A stretch of 64,000 nt of DNA, taken from Mycolicibacillus koreensis (GTDB lineage Bacteria; Actinomycetota; Actinomycetes; Mycobacteriales; Mycobacteriaceae). The notes below the pieces were generated by a model. The model had not been told where the DNA came from and did not search any database. It saw only the letters and a list, made by a program, of their open reading frames with translations. Shown one piece after another: positions 27,827-36,968 of this stretch. Location: NCBI RefSeq assembly GCF_002104795.1, contig NZ_NCXO01000011.1, forward strand, positions 27,656 through 91,655, given 5' to 3'. The position numbers and the translations under genes are program-made. Each line of letters opens with the position of its first letter. The stretch's first letter is position 1.

Positions 27827-27835
27827 TTATCCACA
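27827..27835 (+). promoter_or_regulatory. Perfect DnaA box in the DUF559 upstream region
   Basis: TTATCCACA matches the DnaA-box consensus exactly, 50 bases upstream of the DUF559 start and 23 bases from inverted repeat B. It is a single site with no companions, so it is not an origin. It may link the gene to DnaA or be chance. Confidence 0.4.
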
Positions 27836-27857
27836 GACTTGCGCCGGCAGATGCGGT

Positions 27858-27912
27858 CCGTGTGCGAAATGGTCCGCTCATCGCGGCGTGTCGCGGACGA
27901 AACGGCACACGG
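27858..27912 (+). repeat. 55-bp inverted repeat, copy B (5' side of the DUF559 gene)
   Basis: Copy B reads CCGTGTGCGAAATGGTCCGC at its left end and GCACACGG at its right end, with the same nested arms and six-base loops (GAAATG and GAAACG) as copy A. It lies between the divergent starts of the DUF559 gene and the methyltransferase, 80 bases from the former and 67 from the latter. Confidence 0.85.
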
Positions 27913-27978
27913 AAGCCGGCTGAGGCGCCTATGCCCGGCGCGGCGCGCCCGGCGCACGCCCGGCGTAGGGTCATCGCG

Positions 27979-28776
27979 GTGAGCGCGCCGAGATACACCC
28001 ACGGTCACCACGAGTCGGTGCTGCGCGGGCACCGCTGGCGCACCGCGGAGAACTCGGCGGCGTATCTGCTGCCGTGGCTGCGCCCCGATCAGCGTCTGCT
28101 CGACGTCGGATGCGGCCCGGGCACGATCACCGTGGACCTCGCGGGCCGCGTCGGCCACGTCGACGCCGTGGAACCGACCACAGCGGCGCTGGAGCTGGCC
28201 CGCGACCATGCCCGCAGCTGCCGGCAGCACAACCTGACGTTCACCACCGCCGACGTGCACGCGCTGCCGTTCGCCGACGACACCTTCGACGTGGTGCACG
28301 CCCACCAGGTGCTGCAGCACGTCGCCGACCCCGTCACCGCGCTGACCGAGATGCGGCGGGTCTGCGCCCCCGGCGGACTGGTCGCGGTGCGCGACAGCGA
28401 CTACGCCACCTTCACCTGGTATCCGGCCGACCCGGAGCTCGACGACTGGCTGCGGCTCTACAGCGCGGCCGCCCGCGCCAACCACGGCGAACCGGACGCG
28501 GGACGGCACCTGCTGGCCTGGGCGCACGCCGCCGGGTTCGTCGACGTCACCGCCTCCACCGACAGCTGGTGTTTCGCCACCGTCGACGACCGGGAGTACT
28601 GGGGCGGCATGTGGGCCGACCGGATCCTGCATTCGGCGCTGGCCGACCAGCTGCTGGCCGACGGCACCGCCGATCACACCAAGCTGCAAGCGATCTCCAC
28701 CGCCTGGCGCCGCTGGGCCGACCATCCCGACGGCTGGCTGGCGGTGCTGCACGCCGAGGTGCTCTGCCGCGCCTGA
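27979..28776 (+). CDS. SAM-dependent methyltransferase (class I)
   Basis: A 265-residue methyltransferase with motif I RLLDVGCGPGTITVDLA (about residue 40), post-I VDAVEPT, and motif II FDVVHAHQVLQHVADP. It belongs to the UbiE/Methyltransf_11 type; the substrate is unknown. The start is GTG at 27979 (VSAPRYTHGHHESVLRGH). This N-terminal motif with histidines before motif I is a recurrent feature of this actinobacterial subgroup. It ends three bases from the convergent aldo-keto reductase gene. Confidence 0.87.
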   Translation: MSAPRYTHGHHESVLRGHRWRTAENSAAYLLPWLRPDQRLLDVGCGPGTITVDLAGRVGHVDAVEPTTAALELARDHARSCRQHNLTFTTADVHALPFADDTFDVVHAHQVLQHVADPVTALTEMRRVCAPGGLVAVRDSDYATFTWYPADPELDDWLRLYSAAARANHGEPDAGRHLLAWAHAAGFVDVTASTDSWCFATVDDREYWGGMWADRILHSALADQLLADGTADHTKLQAISTAWRRWADHPDGWLAVLHAEVLCRA

Positions 28777-28779
28777 GCG

Positions 28780-29796
28780 CTACAGCAGCCGTTTGGCCGG
28801 CGTGGAGCGGGCCACCTGTTTGCCGTCGGCGTTGACCGCGTCGCCGAGCACCTCGTCGATGCGGGTCATCGCGTCGGCGGGGATGGCCACCCCGGCCGCC
28901 TTGACGTTCTCGGCGACCTGCTCGGGTCGCGACGCACCGACCAGGGCGGCGGCCACGTTGTCGTTCTGCAGCACCCAGGCGATCGCCAGTTGCGCCATCG
29001 ACAGTCCCAGTTCCTCGGCGATGGGGTGCAGACCCGCCACCTTGGTGAGGGTGTCGTCGGAAAGGAAGTGTTTGATCATCGCCGCCCCGCCCTTCTCGTC
29101 GGTGGCGCGCGACCCGGCCGGCGGCGGCTGACCGGGGCGGTACTTGCCGGAGAGCACCCCCTGGGCCATCGGCGACCACACGATCTGGCTGATCCCCAGG
29201 TCCCGGCAGGTCGGCACCACCTCCGGTTCGATCACCCGCCACAGCATCGAGTACTGCGGCTGGCTGGAGATCAGCGAGATGCCCAACTGCCGGGCGAGCG
29301 CGTGCCCGGCGCGGATCTGTTCGGGGCTCCACTCGCTGACCCCGATGTAGAGGGCCTTGCCGGCACGCACGATGTCGGCGAACGCGCCCATCGTCTCCTC
29401 CAGCGGGGTGAACAGGTCATAGCGGTGCGCCTGGTACAGGTCGACGTAGTCGGTGCCCAGCCGGCGCAGCGACGCGTCGATGCTCTCCATGATGTGTTTG
29501 CGTGACAGCCCGGTGTCGTTCTTGCCCATCGGTTCCGGGCCGGTCGGCCAGTACACCTTGGTGAAGATCTCCAGCGATTCGCGGCGCTGGCCGGCCAGCG
29601 CGGCGCCCAGCACCTCCTCTGCGCGCCCGTTGGCGTACACGTCGGCGGTGTCGAAGGTGGTGATCCCCGCATCGAGGGCGGCGTGCACACAGGCGGTGGC
29701 GACGTCGTTCTCCACCTGCGAGCCGTGGGTGAGCCAGTTGCCGTAGGTGATCTCGGAGATCTGCAGACCGGAGTTGCCGAGGTAGCGAAAGTCCAT
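28780..29796 (-). CDS. Aldo/keto reductase (Kv-beta-like)
   Basis: A 338-residue NADPH-dependent oxidoreductase of the AKR superfamily, close to the voltage-gated potassium channel beta-subunit-like group (YghZ/AKR14 region). It has FDTADVYANGRAEEVLG with catalytic Asp and Tyr, FTKVYWPTG with Lys, and YQAHRYD with His. The C-terminal cofactor part has PLVGAS-like AALVGASRPEQVAEN. The start MDFRYLGNSGLQISEITYG is chosen at 29796; longer frames add a non-homologous tail. It is divergent from the flavin-type split-barrel gene. Confidence 0.9.
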   Translation of the reverse strand: MDFRYLGNSGLQISEITYGNWLTHGSQVENDVATACVHAALDAGITTFDTADVYANGRAEEVLGAALAGQRRESLEIFTKVYWPTGPEPMGKNDTGLSRKHIMESIDASLRRLGTDYVDLYQAHRYDLFTPLEETMGAFADIVRAGKALYIGVSEWSPEQIRAGHALARQLGISLISSQPQYSMLWRVIEPEVVPTCRDLGISQIVWSPMAQGVLSGKYRPGQPPPAGSRATDEKGGAAMIKHFLSDDTLTKVAGLHPIAEELGLSMAQLAIAWVLQNDNVAAALVGASRPEQVAENVKAAGVAIPADAMTRIDEVLGDAVNADGKQVARSTPAKRLL

Positions 29797-29834
29797 GCCC
29801 CCATCCTGACTCATCGCGCGGCTATCCTTCAGCC

Positions 29835-30215
29835 ATGGCCGCAAAGAAAGTAGATCTCGACCGGCTGGCATCGGCACTGGCGGACCACGACTACGCGTAC
29901 GTGATCAGCGTCAGCGATCAGCACCGCGCCCATACCGCCACCGTGGCGCCGACCTTCGACGGGGCGCTGCTGCACGTCGGGCCGATCGGCCGGCACACCC
30001 GCACCAACGTCGAGGCGCACCGCGATGTCACGCTGCTGTGGCCGCCGCGGGTCACCGGCGGGTATTCACTGATCGTCGACGGCCACGCCGAGAGCATCGA
30101 CCCGCTGGTGGTGCGGCCCGCCCGGGCGGTGCTGCACCGGCCGGCGACCGAGGACTCCCCGCCGGCCACCTGCAGCCCCGCCTACGACTGCGTGGACTTC
30201 GTCGCCGGGCCCTGA
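29835..30215 (+). CDS. Pyridoxamine 5'-phosphate oxidase-like split-barrel protein
   Basis: A 126-residue protein with the FMN/F420 split-barrel outline: LADHDYAYVISVSDQHRAHTATVAPTFDGALLHVGPIGRHTRTNVEAHRDVTLLWPP. Relatives bind FMN, F420 or heme and have diverse or unknown roles. It is short for a full PNPOx and lacks its C-terminal dimerisation domain. The last 34 bases overlap the convergent metallo-hydrolase gene. Confidence 0.78.
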   Translation: MAAKKVDLDRLASALADHDYAYVISVSDQHRAHTATVAPTFDGALLHVGPIGRHTRTNVEAHRDVTLLWPPRVTGGYSLIVDGHAESIDPLVVRPARAVLHRPATEDSPPATCSPAYDCVDFVAGP

Positions 30216-31030
30216 CCGGCCTTGACGGTCTCGCCGTCGACGCCGGCCCGCGCGCCGCAGGCCGCCAGCCGCGCCGCCAGATCCGGCGGGTTGTGGTGCC
30301 CGAGGTGTACGGCGACGACGTCGGTGCCCTCGACCACCGCGCCGCGGCGGCGCAACGCCTCGACGGTCGCGGCGAACGCCGGCAGGTCGTGGTGCTGGGT
30401 CCCGTGGTCGGTGAACGTGCCGAACGTCTCCTCCAAGAACACCGCGTCGTAGGCGGCGTCGCGCACCGCCTGCAGCGTCACCGCCGGCAGCGGGCCGGTG
30501 TCGGTGGCCCACAGGATGCGTCCGGCGGCGGTGCCGTCGGTGATGTCGCTGATGGCCGCGACGTCATAGAGCAGCGCCTCCCCGCCGAATTCGCGGGCGT
30601 GGTCGGCTTGCAGCGCCGCCACCCGGTAGCCGTCCAGCTCGACGCTGTCACCGGGCGCCAGCGGATGGAACCGGATCGGGTTGGTCTCTTCCACCCAGGG
30701 TCGGCACTGCGCCAGCGCGCTGGGCGGGCCCCACACGTGCAGCGGCTCGGTGGTCTGCGTCCAGTGCCGCATCAGCAGCGCGCCCGGCCCGATGTGGTCG
30801 AAGTGGGCGTGGGTGATCAGCAGGTGGCGCACCCCGGCCAGCGGGGCGCGGTGGCGCGCCGCCGCGCGCGGCACGTCGGTGCCGCAGTCGATCAGCAGCA
30901 CGTCGTCGAGCAGCGCGGCGGTCTGCCCGCGGATCTCGCCCGCCGCCGCGGCGGCCGCGCAGGATCCGCAGTCACAGAACGGGTTGGGCCAGCCGTCGGC
31001 GCTTCCGGTGCCCAGCAGCAGGATCTCCAT
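30182..31030 (-). CDS. Metallo-beta-lactamase-fold hydrolase, PhnP-like
   Basis: A 282-residue MBL-fold protein with the metal site THAHFDH (H74, H76, D78, H79). Near the N-terminus the cysteine motif CDCGSC (residues 19-24) resembles the structural zinc site of PhnP-type cyclic phosphodiesterases and related tRNase Z-like hydrolases. Its true substrate is unknown. The start MEILLLGTGSADGWPNP is the standard beginning of this fold, which fixes the ATG at 31030. A 20-bp-arm palindrome lies just upstream. Confidence 0.86.
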   Translation of the reverse strand: MEILLLGTGSADGWPNPFCDCGSCAAAAAAGEIRGQTAALLDDVLLIDCGTDVPRAAARHRAPLAGVRHLLITHAHFDHIGPGALLMRHWTQTTEPLHVWGPPSALAQCRPWVEETNPIRFHPLAPGDSVELDGYRVAALQADHAREFGGEALLYDVAAISDITDGTAAGRILWATDTGPLPAVTLQAVRDAAYDAVFLEETFGTFTDHGTQHHDLPAFAATVEALRRRGAVVEGTDVVAVHLGHHNPPDLAARLAACGARAGVDGETVKAGQGPATKSTQS

Positions 31031-31040
31031 CGATCCCCCT

Positions 31041-31105
31041 CGCTGAGTGTGTAGGTTATGCACGCGATTTCGCGAAAATGCCAGCCATAACCTACACACT
31101 CGGCG
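31041..31105. repeat. Long palindrome with 20-base arms between groEL2 and the PhnP-like gene
   Basis: The left arm CGCTGAGTGTGTAGGTTATG (31041-31060) pairs with 31086-31105 at 19 of 20 positions, leaving a 25-base centre that itself contains TTCGCGAA. It starts 10 bases upstream of the PhnP-like start and lies after the groEL2 terminator hairpin. As RNA it could act as a second terminator; as DNA, as a protein-binding site. Confidence 0.8.
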
Positions 31106-31152
31106 CGCGGCGGGTGCGGGGCGGGCACTGGGCGCACCGGGCCCGGCAATGA

Positions 31153-31183
31153 CGAAGGCCCGGCCCGCCGAAGCGGACCGGGC
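31153..31183 (-). terminator. groEL2 terminator-like hairpin
   Basis: AGGCCCGG pairs with CCGGGCCT, then one mismatch, then CCGC with GCGG around a CGAA loop. The hairpin lies about 28 bases beyond the groEL2 stop. No U tract follows, as is usual for mycobacterial terminators. Confidence 0.7.
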
Positions 31184-31210
31184 CTGTCGTCGACTTTGGA
31201 CCTTCCAGAC

Positions 31211-32938
<1,728 letters not shown>

Positions 32939-32965
32939 CTAGCACTCACTGGTCGCGAGTGCCAA
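32939..32965. promoter_or_regulatory. CIRCE element 1 (HrcA operator)
   Basis: CTAGCACTC-N9-GAGTGCCAA closely matches the CIRCE consensus TTAGCACTC-N9-GAGTGCTAA. It lies downstream of the predicted -10, about 100 bases before the groEL2 start, so HrcA bound here would block transcription. Confidence 0.88.
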
Positions 32966-32968
32966 ATC

Positions 32969-32998
32969 ATTCTTAGCACTCGCCTATGGAGAGTGCAA
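32969..32998 (-). promoter_or_regulatory. groEL2 promoter (-35 TTGCAC, -10 TAAGAAT)
   Basis: On the minus strand TTGCAC (32998-32993) is followed after 17 bases by TAAGAA(T) (32975-32969), a good housekeeping-sigma spacing. The whole promoter lies inside CIRCE element 2, consistent with heat-shock derepression. Confidence 0.65.
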
Positions 32999-32999
32999 G
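32973..32999. promoter_or_regulatory. CIRCE element 2 (HrcA operator)
   Basis: TTAGCACTC-N9-GAGTGCAAG is a near-perfect CIRCE element, centred 34 bases from element 1. It overlaps both promoter hexamers of groEL2. Confidence 0.9.
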
Positions 33000-33174
33000 G
33001 AGAGGGTGGGGCTGCCTGCACAGTTCCCCGGACGCTGTTGATGATGCCGTCCCTGTTGGCGGCCCAACTGGTCGTCCGTGGGGGTCTCGGCGGGGTACCG
33101 CAGTGCGGCCGGGCTCCGCAGCGCTCCCTCCTCCCGATCGTCGCCCCGATCACGGGTGAACCCGCCCCATACGA

Positions 33175-33246
33175 CTGAAATCGACACTCCAGCGGACACA
33201 CACACTCGTATAGCGGCCTCTATGTCCGCTGAGGCGTCGATTTCAG
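33175..33246. repeat. Long palindrome at the 3' end of the M24 gene
   Basis: Arms 33175-33198 and 33223-33246 pair at 21 of 24 positions: CTGAAATCGAC and CAGCGGACA are each perfectly matched, with a four-base partly mismatched bulge between, around a 24-base centre. It begins 16 bases beyond the M24 stop on the minus strand, a natural place for a terminator. Confidence 0.82.
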
Positions 33247-33261
33247 CAGGCACCCACCGCG

Positions 33262-33954
33262 TCACAGGTCCAACAGCGCTTCGCAGAACCCGCCGAAGCC
33301 GCCCTCGGCGTCGACCAGGTGCACCTCGAGGATCCAATGGCAGACCCGCCCGGTGCGATCGACCCGGCGCATCACGGCGGTCGATCCGGGAGTGATGTAG
33401 CAGTCACGCTCATCACCGCTGATCTGCTTGTGCGGGAACTCCCCGACCAGGTGCCCGGCGATCGCGCTGCCCCACCGGTAGCCGTCCGCGGCGGCGAGCC
33501 CGACCATGTGCGCATACAGCGCCTCGCCAGTGATGTCGGGGTGGGCGGCGAAATGCGCGCGCCCGGCATCCCACACCCGGCCCAGCGCGGCGGCGAGGGT
33601 GTGTTTGGCGGGGTCGTCGCCGAGCACGAAGGTGCGCCCGAAGTCGGCTTCCCATTCGGTGAAGATCGGGCCCAGGTCCACGAAGACGATGTCGTCGGCG
33701 CCGATCACCCGGTCCGGCGGGTTCTCCGCGAACGGCGACAGCGTGTTCACCCCGGCGCGCACCACCCGCTTGTGCCAGTGTCGGCGTACCCCGAACCGGG
33801 CGGCGGCCAGCGCGGCGATCTGCTCGGAGACCGTCTTCTCCCCCACACCGGGACGGATCAACTCCTCAGCGGCGATGGCGTCGAACAGCGCGACCGCGAT
33901 GTCCTGGGCTTCCCGCAGACGGGCCACCCGGATCGTCTCCACACTCTGCGACAC
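33262..33954 (-). CDS. M24 (Xaa-Pro aminopeptidase/creatinase fold) peptidase homologue
   Basis: A 230-residue pita-bread-fold protein without the N-terminal domain of classical aminopeptidase P. Metal-ligand-like positions are visible: the two aspartates in IVFVDLGPIFTEWEADFGRTFVLG, a His in IAGHLVGEFPH, and a Glu in HWILEVHLV. Members act as metallo-aminopeptidases or have lost activity; the substrate is unknown. GTG at 33954 (VSQSVETIRVARLREAQ) is preferred. It is divergent from the helicase gene and followed by a long palindrome. Confidence 0.8.
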   Translation of the reverse strand: MSQSVETIRVARLREAQDIAVALFDAIAAEELIRPGVGEKTVSEQIAALAAARFGVRRHWHKRVVRAGVNTLSPFAENPPDRVIGADDIVFVDLGPIFTEWEADFGRTFVLGDDPAKHTLAAALGRVWDAGRAHFAAHPDITGEALYAHMVGLAAADGYRWGSAIAGHLVGEFPHKQISGDERDCYITPGSTAVMRRVDRTGRVCHWILEVHLVDAEGGFGGFCEALLDL

Positions 33955-34023
33955 CCCACCGATGCTAGAGCGGGCCGCCAACCCGGTTGCCTTAGACTGC
34001 ATCCCGACATCGAGGAGGTTTGG

Positions 34024-35703
34024 GTGCGGGCAACCGAAGCGCCCAGCACCCAGGCTTTGCGGGGCTGGCAGCGGCGGGCGCTGGTCAAATATCTGACCGG
34101 CAAACCACGCGATTTCCTGCTGGTCGCCACGCCCGGGGCGGGCAAGACCACGTTCGCGCTGCGCATCGCCGCCGAGCTGCTCGCCGACCGCACCGTGGAC
34201 ACGATCACGATCGTGGTGCCCACCGAACACCTGAAGATCCAGTGGGCGGAGGCCGCCACCGGCGCCGGCCTCGCACTGGACCCGCGGTTCTCCAACGCCA
34301 CCGGGGTGACCTCCAGCGACTATCACGGCGTGGTCGTCACCTATGCGCAGGTGGCCAGCCACCCCACCCGGCACCGGGTGCGCACCGAGAACCGCCGCAC
34401 GCTGGTGATCTTCGACGAGATCCACCACGGCGGGGACGCCAAGAGCTGGGGTGAGGGCATCCGGGAGGCGTTCGACGACGCCACCCGCCGCCTCGCGCTG
34501 ACCGGGACCCCGTTCCGCAGCGACGACTCCCCGATCCCGTTCGTCGACTACGCCGCCGACGGCGCCGGGGTGCTGCGTTCCCGCGCCGACCACACCTACG
34601 GCTACACCGACGCGCTGGCCGACGGGGTGGTGCGCCCGGTGGTGTTCCTGGCCTACTCCGGGGAGGCGCGCTGGCGTGACAGCGCCGGGCAGGAGTACGC
34701 CGCCCGCCTGGGCGAGCCGCTCACCGCCGAGCACACCGCCCGGGCGTGGCGCACCGCGCTGGATCCGGCCGGCGAATGGATGCCGGCGGTGATCGGGGCG
34801 GCCGACCGGCGGCTGCGCCAACTGCGTGAGCATGTGCCCGACGCCGGTGGCATGGTCATCGCCTCCGATCAGACGGCCGCGCGCGCCTACGCGAAACTGC
34901 TGACCACCATCACCGGCGAGGCCCCCACGGTGGTGCTCTCCGACGACCCGGGCGCCTCCGGGAAGATCAGTGAGTTCGCGGCCGGAACCTCCCGCTGGAT
35001 GGTGGCGGTGCGGATGGTCTCCGAGGGGGTCGACGTGCCGCGGCTGTCGGTCGGGGTGTACGCCACCAGCGCGTCGACCCCGCTGTTCTTCGCCCAGGCG
35101 ATCGGGCGGTTCGTGCGCTCCCGGCGCCCCGGCGAGATCGCCAGCATCTTCGTGCCCTCGGTGCCGGCGCTGCTGCAGTTGGCCAGCGAGTTGGAAACGC
35201 AGCGCAACCATGTGCTCGGCGAACCGCACCGGCCCACCCAGGAAGAGGAGTTCGCCGCCGCCGAACGCACTCACAGCGAACCGTCCGAGTTGGACAACGG
35301 CTACACCTCGCTGGGGGCCGACGCCGAGCTGGACCAGGTGATCTTCGACGGATCATCGTTCGGTACCGCGACCCCGGCCGGCAGCCCCGAGGAGGAGGAC
35401 TACCTGGGGATCCCGGGGTTGTTGGACGCCGAGCAGATGCGGGCGCTGCTGCGGCGGCGCCAAGACGAGCAGCTCTCTGCGCGCAGCGCGGCCGGCGCAC
35501 CCGCGCCGCCGGCGACCCGCCACGGGCAGTTGCGCGAGCTGCGCCACGAACTCAACGCGCTGGTCTCCGCCGCCCATCACCGGCTGGGCAAACCGCACGG
35601 CTGGATCCACAACGAGCTGCGCCGGCGCTGCGGGGGCCCGCCGGTCGCCGCGGCCTCCGCGGTGCAGCTGCAGCAGCGCATCGAGGTGATCCGGACCCTG
35701 TGA
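34024..35703 (+). CDS. DEAD/DEAH-box (SF2) helicase
   Basis: A 559-residue superfamily 2 helicase. It has Walker A LVATPGAGKTTFALRIA near residue 38, motif II DEIHHG, motif III LTGTPFR, motif V MVSEGVDVPRLSVGVYAT and motif VI QAIGRFVRSRR. It resembles the XPB/restriction-type helicases used in DNA repair. The C-terminal 130 residues, with LRELRHELNALVSAAHHRLGKPHGWIHNELRRRCGG, form an extra domain typical of the actinobacterial version. AGGAGG lies seven bases before the GTG start. Specific role is unknown. Confidence 0.9.
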   Translation: MRATEAPSTQALRGWQRRALVKYLTGKPRDFLLVATPGAGKTTFALRIAAELLADRTVDTITIVVPTEHLKIQWAEAATGAGLALDPRFSNATGVTSSDYHGVVVTYAQVASHPTRHRVRTENRRTLVIFDEIHHGGDAKSWGEGIREAFDDATRRLALTGTPFRSDDSPIPFVDYAADGAGVLRSRADHTYGYTDALADGVVRPVVFLAYSGEARWRDSAGQEYAARLGEPLTAEHTARAWRTALDPAGEWMPAVIGAADRRLRQLREHVPDAGGMVIASDQTAARAYAKLLTTITGEAPTVVLSDDPGASGKISEFAAGTSRWMVAVRMVSEGVDVPRLSVGVYATSASTPLFFAQAIGRFVRSRRPGEIASIFVPSVPALLQLASELETQRNHVLGEPHRPTQEEEFAAAERTHSEPSELDNGYTSLGADAELDQVIFDGSSFGTATPAGSPEEEDYLGIPGLLDAEQMRALLRRRQDEQLSARSAAGAPAPPATRHGQLRELRHELNALVSAAHHRLGKPHGWIHNELRRRCGGPPVAAASAVQLQQRIEVIRTL

Positions 35704-35734
35704 TCGCGGAGCCGGCTGTGTTTGACTGCCGGAT

Positions 35735-36277
35735 ATGAGTTCTGCTGTCCGTCTGCTGGTGGCATGTGCCGGATTGCTCGCCGTTGTGGCCGCCGGCGGG
35801 TGCGGGGACCGCGCCGAGCAGCCCACCGGTCCGCCCGCCCCGTCGAGCACCACCCTCGATCCCGACGCCGCCAGCCCCGACGCGCTGCCGGCCGGGTTCC
35901 CCACCGACGTGCCGGTGCTCACCGGGGAGATCAGCGGGCAGGCGATAGAGGTGCCCGGCTCGCGGGGCAAGATCTGGACGCTCACGGTCACCGGCGTCGA
36001 CGAGCAGGCCGCCGACACCGCGGCACGGCTGCTCACCGACGCCGAGTTCCACCGCGACGAGGTGGCCTCGGAATGGAACAGCGACCCGGCCTGCGACTAC
36101 CAGTCGCAGTTCAGCAAGGACCGTGCCGACGGCGGGGCCTACATCGCGGTGCTCTGCCCCAGCCACGACCACACCACGCTGACCTATACGGTCAACATCT
36201 ACCCGCCCGAAGACTGGCAGATCAGCGAACCGCCACAGCTGCCGCAAGCGCCCAACCTGCCGCAACCCGGCGGCTGA
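35735..36277 (+). CDS. Putative lipoprotein, first of a tandem pair
   Basis: A 180-residue protein with a lipoprotein signal peptide: hydrophobic LLVACAGLLAVVAAGG then Cys 23, so VAAGGC is the lipobox. A Pro/Ser/Thr linker follows, then a domain shared with the next gene: SPDALPAGFPTDVPVLTGEI, IWTLTVTGVD, AARLLTDAEF, CDYQSQFSKD, YTVNIYPPEDWQ. It is exported and anchored on the outer face of the membrane. Function is unknown. The upstream bases TGTTTGACTGCCGGATATGAG are nearly repeated before the second copy, which points to a tandem duplication. Confidence 0.75.
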   Translation: MSSAVRLLVACAGLLAVVAAGGCGDRAEQPTGPPAPSSTTLDPDAASPDALPAGFPTDVPVLTGEISGQAIEVPGSRGKIWTLTVTGVDEQAADTAARLLTDAEFHRDEVASEWNSDPACDYQSQFSKDRADGGAYIAVLCPSHDHTTLTYTVNIYPPEDWQISEPPQLPQAPNLPQPGG

Positions 36278-36302
36278 GGGGCGCCGTGTTTAACTACCAG
36301 CC

Positions 36303-36968
36303 ATGAGCTCATATCCGGTGCGGCTGGTGGCCGCAGCGCTGGCCGGGGTCGTCGTGGTCGGCGGCTGCTCGCGCGGGGACAGCGGCGACACCGACGCGAC
36401 CCCGACGACGAGTTCCTCGGGCAGCGCGGCGAGTTCCGCCGCGCCGGGCCTGGGCCCCGAGGCGGCAAGCCCCGACGCCCTGCCCGACGGGTTCCCCGCC
36501 GCCGTGCCGATCCTCGACGGGCAGATCGACGCCGAGTCCCGCGACGTGCTCGGATCGGGCGGCCTCATCTGGATGGTCACCGTCACCGACGTCGACCCCG
36601 GCGGCGCCGACACCGCCGAGCGGCTGCTGCGTGACGCCGGGTTCGTCCAGGCCGAGGACGCCTCGGACTGGCAGGGCGGACCGTGTCAGCGCGAGGCGCA
36701 GTTCTCCAAAGAGGCCGGCAAAGACCCCGGCAAAGACCCCGGCAAGGACCCCGGCAAGGACCCCGCCGGATCCGACTCCTATGTCCTGCACCTGTGCGGC
36801 AACCCCGAGGGACAGCGGTACCGGCTGGAGTACACCATCAACGTCTACCCGCCGAACAACTGGCAGTTGCCGTCCCTGCCGGAGATGCCGGAGATGCCCG
36901 CGCCGCCGGAGATGCCGCAGCTGCCGCCGGCGCCGGAGGAACCGCCGGCACCCGAGCCGCCCCGCTGA
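36303..36968 (+). CDS. Putative lipoprotein, second of a tandem pair, with GKDP repeats
   Basis: A 221-residue paralogue of the gene before it. It has the lipobox VVGGC (Cys 22), SPDALPDGFPAAVPILDGQI, IWMVTVTDVD, AERLLRDAGF, CQREAQFSKE and YTINVYPPNNWQ in the same order. It differs by a four-fold GKDP insertion in the middle (36717-36764) and a Pro/Glu/Met-rich tail (LPEMPEMPAPPEMPQLPP). Such tails can span the cell wall. It ends directly against the convergent PH-domain gene. Function is unknown. Confidence 0.75.
   Translation: MSSYPVRLVAAALAGVVVVGGCSRGDSGDTDATPTTSSSGSAASSAAPGLGPEAASPDALPDGFPAAVPILDGQIDAESRDVLGSGGLIWMVTVTDVDPGGADTAERLLRDAGFVQAEDASDWQGGPCQREAQFSKEAGKDPGKDPGKDPGKDPAGSDSYVLHLCGNPEGQRYRLEYTINVYPPNNWQLPSLPEMPEMPAPPEMPQLPPAPEEPPAPEPPR
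36717..36764 (+). repeat. Four 12-bp tandem repeats (GGCAA[AG]GACCCC)
   Basis: Four consecutive in-frame units encode GKDP four times. The first two units have AAA and the last two AAG for lysine, so the array grew by stepwise duplication. The paralogous neighbour lacks it. It may vary in copy number between strains. Confidence 0.9.

Noticed and set aside
27827..27835. Replication origin at the DnaA box
   Set aside because: It is a single box without clustering, AT-rich unwinding region, or dnaA/dnaN genes.
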